Source of the DNA: Solimonas sp047605265
GTDB lineage: Bacteria; Pseudomonadota; Gammaproteobacteria; Nevskiales; Nevskiaceae
NCBI GenBank assembly: GCA_047605265.1
Contig: JASGFY010000015.1
Coordinates: 1-52,621 of the forward strand
Length of the DNA: 52,621 nucleotides
Direction of reading: 5' to 3'
A program made the position numbers and the translations under genes. The notes beneath the pieces were generated by a model that was not told the origin of the DNA, searched no databases, and saw nothing but the letters and a program-made list of their open reading frames with translations. The first letter of the stretch is position 1. The number at the start of each line of letters is the position of its first letter. This document shows positions 1 through 8,591 of the stretch, in pieces.

Positions 1-60
1 GGCTTTTTTTTTATTTTTTCTTTGTGCGCCCGGGCGGCGCGCCCCCCCCCCCGCCGCCGG
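1..60. other. Low-complexity window edge
   Basis: The first 60 bases are a T-rich run followed by a run of C and CCG repeats, unlike anything else in the window. A coding frame is open through it from a GTG at 24, but the encoded poly-proline stretch looks artefactual. It may be a contig end or an assembly error and should not be used to set the start of the next gene. Confidence 0.5.
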
Positions 61-83
61 ATGAAATCACCCGAGGCCCGCAG

Positions 84-650
84 ATGAGCACGCAAACCGT
101 CACCCCCGAACGCTGGCGCCGGATCGAGATCCTGCTCGACCGGCAGGACATCACCGATTGCCTGACGCGCTTCAGCCGCGGCATGGACCGCTTCGACCGC
201 GAGCTGTTCCTGTCGGCCTTCCACGCCGATGCGACGATCGCCGCCGGCCCGTTCGTCGGCGGGCCGGTCGCGCTGTACGACTGGGCCTCGGCGCTGCACG
301 AGGCCGGGCAGGTGGCGACGCACCACAACCTGCTGAACCACAGCGTCGAGATCGACGGCGACGTCGCGCACAGCGAGCTGTACTACCTGTTCGTCGGCCG
401 CAACCGCGACGAGACCAACTGGGTCGCCGGCGGCCGCTACATCGACCGTCTCGAGCGCCGCGACGGCGTCTGGAAAATCGCGCTGCGCACCAACGCGATC
501 GAGTGGTCGGGCTTGGTGCCGACCTTGCCGATTCCGTTCACCGACGTCCCGGGGATCGGCCTCAACGGCCTGCCGGCGCGCAGCAAGGAAGACCCCTCGT
601 ACCAGCGGCCGCTCGGCAACCGGCGCGCGCCGCACGTGCCGTCCGCCTGA
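84..650 (+). CDS. SnoaL-like / NTF2-fold protein
   Basis: The 188-residue product resembles the SnoaL_4/NTF2 fold: an N-terminal helix with the pattern DITDCLTRFSRGMDRFD, then beta strands carrying HHNLLNHSVEIDGDVA and a Trp-rich GGRYIDRLERRDGVWKI. This fold covers polyketide cyclases, ketosteroid-isomerase-like proteins and small subunits or chaperones of ring-hydroxylating oxygenases, so the reaction is not determined. The ATG at 84 is preferred because the frame upstream is the low-complexity edge. It sits directly before the Baeyer-Villiger monooxygenase, with a 133-bp gap holding a promoter-like sequence. In such clusters these proteins often act on cyclic ketone or hydroxylated ring intermediates; that role is inference here. 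Confidence 0.72.
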   Translation: MSTQTVTPERWRRIEILLDRQDITDCLTRFSRGMDRFDRELFLSAFHADATIAAGPFVGGPVALYDWASALHEAGQVATHHNLLNHSVEIDGDVAHSELYYLFVGRNRDETNWVAGGRYIDRLERRDGVWKIALRTNAIEWSGLVPTLPIPFTDVPGIGLNGLPARSKEDPSYQRPLGNRRAPHVPSA

Positions 651-722
651 CGCCGGACCGCCGTCGTCGCGGTCCGCGGACGGCCGACGGAGGCTGGATG
701 GGGCTTCGCGCCGTGCACGGCG

Positions 723-728
723 TATAAT
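723..728 (+). promoter_or_regulatory. Putative -10 box for the monooxygenase gene
   Basis: A perfect TATAAT lies 56 bp before the ATG at 784. The -35 region about 17 bp upstream is weak. The regulon motif at 745-756 falls just downstream, where a repressor would block initiation. Confidence 0.45.
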
Positions 729-744
729 CGACGCTATTATTGAG

Positions 745-756
745 CATCACCGTTGA
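745..756 (+). promoter_or_regulatory. Regulon motif, copy D
   Basis: The sequence catcaccgttga matches the window-wide motif CA-NNN-C-Y-GTTG-M and shares 10 of 11 core bases with the copy at 49368. It lies between a TATAAT box and the start codon of the Baeyer-Villiger gene, the expected place for a repressor operator. Confidence 0.45.
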
Positions 757-783
757 TTACCAGAACAGCTGGAGGAGTGGCAT

Positions 784-2610
784 ATGGCGTGTCAGCCGAC
801 GCAGACGCCCGCGCAAGTCGATATCCCCGCGCTGCGCGAGAAGTACAGGCAGGAGCGCGAGAAGCGTCTGCGCAAGGACGGCCAGAAGCAGTACGTGCGG
901 CCGGCCGGCGGCAATCCGGCCGGCGACTACGTCGCCGATCCGCACCAGCCGGCGTCGCCGCGTGAGCCGATCTCCGAGGATATCGATGTCATCATCCTCG
1001 GCGCCGGCTGGGGCGGCATCATGGCGGCCTACCATCTGACGCAGGCCGGCGTCACGAATTTCCGCAACGTCGACACCGCCGGCGATTTCGGCGGCGTCTG
1101 GTACTGGAACCGTTACCCGGGCATCCAGTGCGACAACGAGTCGTACTGCTATCTGCCGCTGCTCGAGGAAACCGGCTTCATGCCGTCGAAGAAGTTCGCC
1201 GACGGCTGGGAAATCCAGCAGCACGCGCGCGGCATCGCCGAGAAGTTCGGCTTCGCCGAGCGCGCGCTGTTCCACACCCTGATCGACACGCTGCGCTGGG
1301 ACGAAGACCTCAAGCGCTGGCGCGTCGGCACGAACCGCGGCGACGACATCCGCGCGCGCTTCGTGATCCTCGCCTGCGGCGTGCTCAACATGCCGAAGCT
1401 GCCGAACCTGCCGGGCATCGATCGGTTCAAGGGCAAGATGTTCCACACCGCGCGCTGGGACTACGACTACACCGGCGGCAGCTACGGCAATCCGGTGCTC
1501 GACAAGCTCGCCGACAAGCGAGTAGCGATCGTCGGTACCGGCGCGACGGCGATCCAGGCCGTGCCGTATCTCGGCAAGTACGCCAGGCAGCTGTACGTCG
1601 TGCAGCGCACGCCGTCGAGCGTCGACGAGCGCCCGAATCCGCCGACCGATCCGCAATGGCTGAAGTCGCTGCAGCCGGGCTGGCAGAAGGTGCGCCAGGC
1701 CAATTTCCACAAGGCGGCGATGGAAACGCTGGGCCCCGGCGATCCGGACCTGATCTGCGACATCTGGACCGAGATCAACCGCAACCTCAAGGCCGAGCTC
1801 GAGGCCGAGGGCTGGCCGCAATTGAGCATGGAAGAATTCATGCAGCGCCGCGAGCGCATCGATTACGGCGTGATGGAGCGCCTGCGCCAGCGCGTCGACG
1901 CGCTGATCAAGGACCCGAAGACGGCCGAAGCGCTGAAGCCTTACTACCGCTTCCTCTGCAAGCGCCCGCTGTCGAGCGACGAGTTCTATCCGACGTTCAA
2001 CCGGCCGAACGTTGAGCTGATCGACGTGTCCGACACCAAGGGCGTCGAGCGCCTGACCGAGAATGGCTTCGTCGCCAACGGCAAGGAATACCCGGTCGAC
2101 TGCATGATCTTCGCCAGCGGCTTCGAGGTGACGAGCGAGCTGGAGCGTCGCTGGGGCATGTCGGCGGTCGACGGCCGCAACGGCCTGTCGATCTACGATC
2201 ACTGGCGGGACGGCCCGCTGACGCTGCACGGCACGATGACGCACGGTTTCCCGAACCAGTTCTACATCGGCTACATCCAGGGCGGCCTCAACGCCTCGGT
2301 GACCGAGCAGTTCGGCGAGCAGGGCCGCCACATCGCCTACATCATCGGCGAGGCGCTGAAGCGCGGCGCCAGGGTCGTCGAGCCGAGCCAGGAGGCGCAG
2401 GACGAATATCTGCGCCGCTTCCGCGAGATCGAGATCGATTTCTCGGAGTTCCAGCACAGCTGTCCGCCCGGCTATTTCAACAACGAGGGCGAGGACATGC
2501 CGAAGTGGGCGCTGTTCCGCGGCTGGGGCCACGGCTGGGATTCGTTCCAGCAGATGGTCGGCGCCTGGCGCGACGCGGGCGATCTCTCCGGCCTCGTCGT
2601 TGAGAAATGA
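784..2610 (+). CDS. Baeyer-Villiger monooxygenase (type I, FAD/NADPH)
   Basis: The 608-residue flavoprotein should insert one oxygen atom next to a ketone, giving an ester or lactone. Visible motifs are the FAD-binding GAGWGG (73-78), the flavin-proximal NRYPGIQCD (109-117), the diagnostic fingerprint FKGKMFHTARWD (215-226) and the NADPH-binding GTGATA (251-256). An N-terminal extension of about 65 residues precedes the first Rossmann motif. This makes it longer than the roughly 540-residue cyclohexanone type and similar in size to the large macrocyclic/steroid ketone clade. A strong Shine-Dalgarno GGAGGAG lies before the ATG. It is followed 139 bp later by a Rieske oxygenase and preceded by a SnoaL-like gene, consistent with oxidative ring opening. 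Substrate is unknown. Confidence 0.93.
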   Translation: MACQPTQTPAQVDIPALREKYRQEREKRLRKDGQKQYVRPAGGNPAGDYVADPHQPASPREPISEDIDVIILGAGWGGIMAAYHLTQAGVTNFRNVDTAGDFGGVWYWNRYPGIQCDNESYCYLPLLEETGFMPSKKFADGWEIQQHARGIAEKFGFAERALFHTLIDTLRWDEDLKRWRVGTNRGDDIRARFVILACGVLNMPKLPNLPGIDRFKGKMFHTARWDYDYTGGSYGNPVLDKLADKRVAIVGTGATAIQAVPYLGKYARQLYVVQRTPSSVDERPNPPTDPQWLKSLQPGWQKVRQANFHKAAMETLGPGDPDLICDIWTEINRNLKAELEAEGWPQLSMEEFMQRRERIDYGVMERLRQRVDALIKDPKTAEALKPYYRFLCKRPLSSDEFYPTFNRPNVELIDVSDTKGVERLTENGFVANGKEYPVDCMIFASGFEVTSELERRWGMSAVDGRNGLSIYDHWRDGPLTLHGTMTHGFPNQFYIGYIQGGLNASVTEQFGEQGRHIAYIIGEALKRGARVVEPSQEAQDEYLRRFREIEIDFSEFQHSCPPGYFNNEGEDMPKWALFRGWGHGWDSFQQMVGAWRDAGDLSGLVVEK

Positions 2611-2622
2611 TCAACAGTAGTG
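2611..2622 (-). promoter_or_regulatory. Regulon motif, copy A
   Basis: Read on the minus strand this is cactactgttga, identical over 12 bases to the copy before the second Rieske gene (47669-47680). It begins immediately after the stop codon of the Baeyer-Villiger gene, about 130 bp before the first Rieske gene. Twelve-base identity between the leaders of two homologous oxygenase genes that otherwise differ supports a shared operator. Confidence 0.5.
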
Positions 2623-2749
2623 TCTGGATGGACCGCCGAAACGGTCTATCATCCGGGTTCGCGAGTTACCGCGCGTACGGTACTTGAAGGCATGCGGCCG
2701 GCCGGCACGGCAGCCGCAAACCCGGAAAAGTCGTGAAGAGGAGGATGTC

Positions 2750-4177
2750 GTGAACTACCAGGTCAAGCTCGATGCCGTCGAACAGACGAACGTCACCATT
2801 GACGAGCTGAACGAACCGCTCACCTTTCCGGTCGAAGCGTACCTGTCGCCGGAATACGCCAGGGCCGAAGGCGACCGCCTGTGGGCCAGGGTCTGGCAGC
2901 ACGCCGCGCGCGTCGAGGAGATTCCGAACGTCGGCGATTTCGTCACCTACGAGATCGGCCGCGATTCGATCATCATCATCCGCACCGCGCCCGACCAGCT
3001 GAAGGCCTACCACAACGTCTGCTCGCATCGCGCGCGCCAGCTGATCGACACGCCGCCGGGCACCAACGGCGTGCGCGGCCACCGCAAGGCCTTCGTCTGC
3101 GGCTTCCACGCCTGGCGCTACGACATCGACGGCAACTGCACCTACAAGCACGACGAGTTCGACTGGAAGGGCGCGCTGAACGACGAGCGCACGCACCTGC
3201 AGGAAGTGCGGGTCGATACCTGGGGCGGCTGGGTGTTCATCAACATGGACCTCAACGCCGTTCCGCTGCGCGAATACCTCGACGAGGCGGCGGACATCCT
3301 CGATCCGTTCCAGATGGAGAAGATGCGCTACAAATGGCGGCAGTGGGTGATCTTCGACTGCAACTGGAAGACGGCGATCGAAGCGTTCATGGAGCCGTAT
3401 CACGTCACCGGCACGCACTCGCAGATGCTGGTGAACGCCGACTACTACGCCTACAGCGCCGCCTACGGCCTGCACGGCGTCTCGGGCTTCGACGAGAAGT
3501 CGGAAGAGAACAAGATGAAACAGGCCAGCTCGGTGACGCGCGCCGGCAAGGCCGGCAAGGACCCGCGCGTCTCGACCTACGAGCTGCAGAAGGAAATCTA
3601 CGAGACGGTCAACAACGCCAGCACGACGATGACGCTGGTCGAGGCGGCGCGCCGGCTCGTCGACGAACTGCCGGAAGGCACGCCGGCGCCGGATGTCATC
3701 AAGCACTGGCTGAAGCGCGCGCGCGAGGACGACGCGGCGCGCGGCGTCGAGTGGCCGGACATCACGCCGGAGCAGCAGGGCAAGGCGGGCCTGGCGTGGA
3801 GCATCTTCCCGAACATGTCGATCCTGCAGGGCATCACCTTCGCGCTGTGCTACCGCGCGCGCCCGTACGGCGACGATCCGAACAAGTGCATCTTCGAGTC
3901 GTACGCGATCGAGCGTTTCCCGGAAGGCCAAGAGCCGAAGACCGATTGGGTCTACGCCGAGGCGACGAAGGAGAAGTGGGGCCTCGTGCTGTCGCAGGAC
4001 TTCTCGAACATGGCCGCCGTGCAGCGCGGCATGCACTCGCGCGCGTTCCGCGGCACGCTGCCGAACCCGCATCAGGAACGCAAGGTCACCAACTTCCACC
4101 GCAACCTGGCCGACTACATGGGGACCGGCGGGCTGCGTCTGCTCGTTCGCGGCGATCAGAACACCGGCGGACGGTAA
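2750..4177 (+). CDS. Rieske non-haem iron oxygenase, alpha subunit
   Basis: The 475-residue product is the terminal component of a ring-hydroxylating or carnitine-type oxygenase. The Rieske cluster ligands are C91-x-H93 and C117-x2-H120 (VCSHRAR and CGFHAWR). The intervening loop is longer than in the second Rieske protein of this window. The catalytic iron site is NWKTAIEAFMEPYHVTGTH with H218 and H223, and the C-terminal SQDFSNMAAVQRG is typical of the family. The start is the GTG at 2750, placed after GAAGAGGAGGATGTC; an in-frame TTG at 2684 lacks a ribosome site. No ferredoxin, reductase or beta subunit is encoded nearby, so electrons must come from elsewhere. A ThDP enzyme follows 67 bp downstream. 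Confidence 0.92.
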   Translation: MNYQVKLDAVEQTNVTIDELNEPLTFPVEAYLSPEYARAEGDRLWARVWQHAARVEEIPNVGDFVTYEIGRDSIIIIRTAPDQLKAYHNVCSHRARQLIDTPPGTNGVRGHRKAFVCGFHAWRYDIDGNCTYKHDEFDWKGALNDERTHLQEVRVDTWGGWVFINMDLNAVPLREYLDEAADILDPFQMEKMRYKWRQWVIFDCNWKTAIEAFMEPYHVTGTHSQMLVNADYYAYSAAYGLHGVSGFDEKSEENKMKQASSVTRAGKAGKDPRVSTYELQKEIYETVNNASTTMTLVEAARRLVDELPEGTPAPDVIKHWLKRAREDDAARGVEWPDITPEQQGKAGLAWSIFPNMSILQGITFALCYRARPYGDDPNKCIFESYAIERFPEGQEPKTDWVYAEATKEKWGLVLSQDFSNMAAVQRGMHSRAFRGTLPNPHQERKVTNFHRNLADYMGTGGLRLLVRGDQNTGGR

Positions 4178-4244
4178 AGCGCGCCAGCCCGGGTCCTTTA
4201 CCAGATCAACCTATCAGACAACCGATTCAGACAAGGTAAAGAGT

Positions 4245-6023
4245 ATGTACGGAGAAGAAAAAGCCCCTGCCGCTGTCGTCGCTTCCAGCGAACGCGGCAA
4301 GGTGAAGGTTTATCAGCGCATCCTGGAACTGCTCGAAGCCGAGGGCGTCAACGCCGTCTTCGGCATCCCGGACCCGAACTTCGTCCATCTGTTCGTCGAG
4401 GCCGAGAAGCGCGGCTGGACGGTGGTGACGCCGCACCATGAGCTGTCGGCCGGCTTCATGGCCGAAGGCTATGCGCGCATGACCGGCCGTCCGGCGTTGT
4501 GCATCGCCACGCTCGGCCCCGGCATCGCCCTGACCTCCGGCTCGATGATGACTTCGCTGGTCGAAAACACGCCGGTCATCTACCTCGGCGGCCAGCGCGC
4601 CCGCATCACCGAGCAGCGCGTCCGTCGCGGCCGCATCCAGTTCATCCAGCAGGAACCGCTGTTCGAGAACTCGGTGAAGTGGAGCACCAGCATTGAGTAC
4701 GCCGAGCAGACCGACGAAATCATCCGCCACGCGCTGCGCGTGAGCCTGTCCGGCACGCCGGGCCCGGTCTACATCGAATATCCGTCGCACGTCATCCAGC
4801 AGGAGTTGGACGTGCCGCCGGCGCTGCCGCCATCGTCGTATCGCTTGGTCGAGCCGGGCGCGGACGGCCACGCGGTGGCCAAGGCCGCCGAACTAATCAG
4901 GAACGCCGAGTGCCCGGTGCTGCTGGTCGGTCACGCGGTGCAGTGCACGCGCGCTGGTCAGAAGGTGCGTGAGCTGGCCGAGCTGATGGGCTGCCCGATC
5001 CTGCAGACCTCGGGCGGCACGGCCTTCATCGAAGGGGTCGAAGACCGCACCTTCCCGTATCTGTTCTCCGACGTCGGTGACGAGATCGTCGCCAAGGCCG
5101 ACGTCGTCGTCGCCATCGGCACCGAAATCGGCGAGCCGGTGCACTACGGTCGCGGCCACCTGTGGGCCAAGGGCAAGACCGATCGCAAGTGGATCTACGT
5201 CGAGCTCGATCCGGAAGCGATCGGCCAGAACCGTCCGATCGACGTGCCGCTGGTCGGCGACCTGCGCACCGTCGTGCCGCAGCTCTCGGCGGCGCTCAAG
5301 GGCAGCCCGCGCAAGGAGCACGCAGACCTGCAGCGCTGGATCAAGGAAGATGCGGCGCGTCTCGCCGGTCTGGCCCAGCAGGACTTCAAGACCGACAGCG
5401 GTCGCGTGCACACCGGCCAGTGGGTCATCGAAGCCACCAGGGCGATGCCGAAGAACGCGATCCACGCGCGCGACGGCGGCTGCACGGTGATCTTCACCTG
5501 GACCTATCTGCAGGCCAAGCCGCACGACGTGGTCTGGAACCAGAACTTCGGCTGTCTCGGCACCGGCCTCGGCTACGCGATCGGCGCCTCGATCGCCGAC
5601 GGCGGCAAGCGTCCGGTGCTGCTGACGACCAGCGACTCGTCGTTCCTGTACCACGTCGGCGATCTCGAAGTGGCGCACCGCTTCAATCTGCCACTCGTCG
5701 TCGTCGTCGGCGTCGACAACTCCTGGGGTCTGGAAGTCGGCGTCTATAAGCGCACCTTCGGCCACGGCAACACCACCGAGCCGGGCGTGCACTGGAGCAA
5801 GGACGTGCGCTTCGACCAGATCGCCAAGGGCCTTGGCTGTGAAGGCGTCTACGTCGAAAAGGGCGAAGACATCGGCGCGGCGGTGACCGCGGCCTTCGCC
5901 AGCGGCAAGCCGACCGTCATCCACGTGCCGATCGACCCGGTCGTCAACCACGGCGGCAACCAGAACCTGGATACGCCGAACTACGCGCGCTTCCGCACCT
6001 GGTACGCCGAAGGCACGCAGTAA
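4245..6023 (+). CDS. Thiamine-diphosphate-dependent lyase/decarboxylase
   Basis: The 592-residue product has the three-domain architecture of acetolactate synthase, benzoylformate decarboxylase and 2-hydroxyacyl-CoA lyase. The catalytic glutamate is E66 in HHELSAGFMAEGYAR. The cofactor-binding motif is altered: where GDG normally stands the protein has SDS (D464), and the metal ligand at the end of the motif is N492 in VDNSWG. The Asp and Asn metal ligands are therefore kept while a conserved glycine is serine. Between the Rieske gene and an aldehyde dehydrogenase, the simplest role is C-C cleavage of a 2-oxo or 2-hydroxy intermediate to an aldehyde; this is inference. The gene ends at a strong terminator. 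Confidence 0.88.
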   Translation: MYGEEKAPAAVVASSERGKVKVYQRILELLEAEGVNAVFGIPDPNFVHLFVEAEKRGWTVVTPHHELSAGFMAEGYARMTGRPALCIATLGPGIALTSGSMMTSLVENTPVIYLGGQRARITEQRVRRGRIQFIQQEPLFENSVKWSTSIEYAEQTDEIIRHALRVSLSGTPGPVYIEYPSHVIQQELDVPPALPPSSYRLVEPGADGHAVAKAAELIRNAECPVLLVGHAVQCTRAGQKVRELAELMGCPILQTSGGTAFIEGVEDRTFPYLFSDVGDEIVAKADVVVAIGTEIGEPVHYGRGHLWAKGKTDRKWIYVELDPEAIGQNRPIDVPLVGDLRTVVPQLSAALKGSPRKEHADLQRWIKEDAARLAGLAQQDFKTDSGRVHTGQWVIEATRAMPKNAIHARDGGCTVIFTWTYLQAKPHDVVWNQNFGCLGTGLGYAIGASIADGGKRPVLLTTSDSSFLYHVGDLEVAHRFNLPLVVVVGVDNSWGLEVGVYKRTFGHGNTTEPGVHWSKDVRFDQIAKGLGCEGVYVEKGEDIGAAVTAAFASGKPTVIHVPIDPVVNHGGNQNLDTPNYARFRTWYAEGTQ

Positions 6024-6047
6024 GCCGGAGCCGTCGAGCTGCTGCAT

Positions 6048-6086
6048 GCCCGCGTCGCGATCTTCATTTCGCGACGCGGGCTTTTT
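6048..6086 (+). terminator. Rho-independent terminator
   Basis: A perfect 13-bp stem (gcccgcgtcgcga and its complement, 6048-6060 with 6069-6081) with an 8-base loop is followed by TTTTT. It closes the transcription unit ending with the ThDP enzyme. Confidence 0.85.
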
Positions 6087-6100
6087 CGGTTTTTAACGTG

Positions 6101-6145
6101 GTCATTCCCGCTCCACGTCCTCGAAGGAGGATGCGCGGGAGTGAC
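6101..6145. repeat. Dispersed palindromic repeat, copy 1
   Basis: About 45 bp bounded by gtcattcccgc and gcgggagtgac, with an inner tcctc/gagga hairpin. A diverged copy lies at 19575-19619, sharing cacgtcctcg, aggaggat and tgac blocks. It resembles small REP-like elements common in proteobacteria. It sits between the terminator and the aldehyde dehydrogenase. Confidence 0.6.
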
Positions 6146-6179
6146 GAGACAAGGATTTGCAGGAACGAGGAGAGCGAGC

Positions 6180-7601
6180 ATGCGCGAATACCTGAAGTTC
6201 TACATCGACGGTCAGTGGGTCGATCCGGTCGAGCCGAAGACCGCGAACGTCATCAACCCGGCCAACGAGGAAGTGTCGGGCCGCATCTCGATGGCGTCGG
6301 TCGCCGACGTCGAAAAGGCCGTCGCCGCCGCGCGCAAGGCGTTTGCGAGCTGGTCGCAGACCACGCGCGAGCAGCGCCTCGACATCCTGCTGGCGATCCA
6401 GGCCGAATACGCCAGGCGCCAGAACGAGATCGGCGAAGCGATCACCGAGGAAATGGGCGCGCCGAACGCGCTCGGCAACGGCTTCCACGTCGGCCTCGGC
6501 GGCGGGCACATCGCCGCCGCGATCGAGGTGCTGAAGACTTTCCCGTTCGAGGATCTGCGCGGCCAGACGCTGATCCGCCGCGAGCCGATCGGCGTCTGTG
6601 CGATGATCACGCCGTGGAACTGGCCGATGAACCAGGTCGCGGTGAAGGTGCTGCCGGCGCTGGCGACGGGTTGCACGATGGTGCTCAAGCCGCCGCAGCT
6701 CGCGCCGTACTCGGCGCAGATCTTCGCCGAGGTGCTCGACAAGGCCGGCGTGCCGAAAGGCGTATTCAACATGCTGCAGGGCAGCGGCGCCGTCGTCGGC
6801 GCGGCGCTGTCGACGCATCCGCAAGTCGATCTGGTGTCGATCACCGGCTCCGAAGCCGTCGGCGTCGAGATCGCCAAGGCCGCGGCGCCGACCGTCAAGC
6901 GCGTCTGTCAGGAACTCGGCGGCAAGAGCGCGTTCATCGTCCTCGATGACGCCGATCTCGCCAAGAACGTCGCCGGCGCGACCAGCGGCATGATGGTCAA
7001 CTCCGGCCAGACCTGCAGTGCCGGTTCGCGCCTGCTGGTGCCGAAGAAGCGCATGAATGAGGCGATCGCGGCCGCCAAGGAAGCGGCGGCCGGCGTCACC
7101 GTCGGCGATCCGAAGGGCAGCTTTGCGATGGGCCCGGTCGTCTCGAAGAACCAGTACAACGAGGTGCAGCGCTACATCGAGATCGGCATCCAGGAAGGCG
7201 CGACGCTGATCGCCGGCGGGCCGGGTCGTCCCGAGGGCATCACGAAGGGCTTTTTCTGCAAGCCGACGGTGTTCGCCAACGTCGACAACAAGATGCGGAT
7301 CGCGCGCGAGGAAGTGTTCGGCCCGGTGCTCGTCATCATCGGCTACGACGACATCGACCACGCGATCGAGATCGCCAACGACTCCGACTTCGGCCTCGCC
7401 GGCTACGTCAACGGCATCGACAAGGAACAGTGCCATGCCGTCGCCAGGCGCATGCGCACCGGCTGGATCTCGATCAACGGTGGTTTCGATTTCCACGCGC
7501 CGTTCGGCGGCATGAAGAGGAGCGGCAACGGCCGCGAGTGGGGCGAGTTCGGTTTCCACGAGTACGTGGAGATCAAGGCGATGCTCGGCTACGCCACCTG
7601 A
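6180..7601 (+). CDS. NAD(P)-dependent aldehyde dehydrogenase
   Basis: The 473-residue aldehyde dehydrogenase oxidises an aldehyde to the acid. It carries the PWNWP motif (N147), the general base glutamate E245 in QELGGKS and the catalytic cysteine C279 in NSGQTCSAG. The ATG at 6180 follows AGGAGAGCGAGC; a GTG at 6141 in the same frame lies inside the dispersed repeat and is not preferred. The upstream ThDP enzyme could supply its aldehyde, but the terminator between them means the two genes are probably transcribed separately. Directly downstream is a fragment of a TauD-like gene. Similar enzymes act on aromatic and terpenoid aldehydes, so the exact substrate is open. Confidence 0.92.
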   Translation: MREYLKFYIDGQWVDPVEPKTANVINPANEEVSGRISMASVADVEKAVAAARKAFASWSQTTREQRLDILLAIQAEYARRQNEIGEAITEEMGAPNALGNGFHVGLGGGHIAAAIEVLKTFPFEDLRGQTLIRREPIGVCAMITPWNWPMNQVAVKVLPALATGCTMVLKPPQLAPYSAQIFAEVLDKAGVPKGVFNMLQGSGAVVGAALSTHPQVDLVSITGSEAVGVEIAKAAAPTVKRVCQELGGKSAFIVLDDADLAKNVAGATSGMMVNSGQTCSAGSRLLVPKKRMNEAIAAAKEAAAGVTVGDPKGSFAMGPVVSKNQYNEVQRYIEIGIQEGATLIAGGPGRPEGITKGFFCKPTVFANVDNKMRIAREEVFGPVLVIIGYDDIDHAIEIANDSDFGLAGYVNGIDKEQCHAVARRMRTGWISINGGFDFHAPFGGMKRSGNGREWGEFGFHEYVEIKAMLGYAT

Positions 7602-7636
7602 ACACGGCCGTCCGCGGCGGTGAAGGCGGGGACTGC

Positions 7637-7948
7637 GCCGAAGGCGATCGCCTGCTGAGCGAACGGCTCGCCTGGACGACACGTCCGGAGAATGTCCACC
7701 GCCACGAGTGGTCGGTTGGCGACATGCTCATCTGCGACAACACCGGCGCCCTGCACCGCGTCGGGTCGTACCCGATCGACAGCGGACGGATGATGCACCG
7801 CACGACGCCGATGGGCGAAGAAGCGCTCGCCCGGGCGCGGGCATGCAGGGAAAAGCTGCCGGTCGATATCGATCCGCGCACACGGACGGCGCCGATGAAG
7901 CATCCCGGCCGGCCGATCAGCGTCGACGGCGGTCGCGTCCCGGCTTGA
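7637..7948 (+). pseudogene. C-terminal remnant of a TauD/TfdA-type dioxygenase
   Basis: Translation of this stretch gives DRLLSERLAWTTRPENV, then HEWSVGDMLICDNTGALHRV and YPIDSGRMMHRTT. This matches the C-terminal third of TauD-family 2-oxoglutarate dioxygenases, including the intact gene at 10406-11242 (HEWSEGDLVIWDNCGALHRV, YTSDSGRRMHRTS). The third iron ligand histidine and the 2-oxoglutarate-binding arginine region are kept. The N-terminal two thirds with the HxD motif are absent, and no start signal exists. It is a decayed or truncated gene abutting the aldehyde dehydrogenase. The remaining 7949-8129 shows nothing recognisable. Confidence 0.8.
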
Positions 7949-8129
7949 GCAGGCCGCTTCTCGATGCCGGGCCATGGCACGCGCGTCGCCCTTGGCTTCC
8001 CCCGGCGCGCCCGGCCGTAGCGGAGAGGACGCGGATCGTTCCGGCGGCTGATGCGGCCTGCGGGAATGCGGTGCGGCATCCTCGATGGCTGCCCGCCGCG
8101 CCGCCGGGCGCCCGGCAGGACGTGCGGCG

Positions 8130-8561
8130 CTACCCGTCCTCGTCCCACTGCGTGAGCAGCGAACCGAGAAGGGGCTTGAGCCGGCGGATTTCCTCGCGGT
8201 GGATGGCGGACAGGGCGTCCAGGCGTCTTTGTCCCTTCGCGCTCAGCGTCAGGAACGACTGCCGCCGGTCTTCCGGGTTTGCCCGGCGCAGGATCAGGCC
8301 CAGAGCGTCGAGGCGATTGACCAGTCCGGTCGCGCTGTGCGGCTTCAGGAAGAGGCGATCGGCGACATAGCCCACCGTGGCCGCGCCTTCCGACACGCCG
8401 CGGATGGCGAGCAGCGCCTGGTGCTGCTGCGGCGTGAGCCCGTGCCCGGCCGCCTGCGCCTCGCTGAACGCATGGAAGCGCCGCAGCAGATAGCGGAAGT
8501 CCGCCAACGCGCGATAGTCGGCGTCCGCCAGCGGGCGTCTATTCTTAGTATCACGGGGCAT
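8130..8561 (-). CDS. MarR-family transcriptional regulator
   Basis: The 143-residue protein has the MarR winged helix: recognition region ATVGYVADRLFLKPHSATGLVNRLDA followed by a wing with RRANPEDRRQSFLTLSAKG. It is divergent from the ClC channel gene, with a 66-bp intergenic region. That region holds a perfect inverted repeat (8592-8610) over a -10-like sequence, so it probably represses itself and the channel. MarR proteins commonly sense phenolic or other hydrophobic ligands; the ligand here is unknown. Length is normal for the family. Confidence 0.9.
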   Translation of the reverse strand: MPRDTKNRRPLADADYRALADFRYLLRRFHAFSEAQAAGHGLTPQQHQALLAIRGVSEGAATVGYVADRLFLKPHSATGLVNRLDALGLILRRANPEDRRQSFLTLSAKGQRRLDALSAIHREEIRRLKPLLGSLLTQWDEDG

Positions 8562-8591
8562 GAGCGCGAGATCGGGAGTCAGCGGCGATAA

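Noticed and set aside
757..2532. Minus-strand frame opposite the Baeyer-Villiger gene
   Set aside because: No domain; the plus-strand fingerprint motifs and ribosome site are decisive.
2631..2646. Hairpin gaccg/cggtc before the first Rieske gene as terminator
   Set aside because: Only a 5-bp stem and no T run; too weak to claim.
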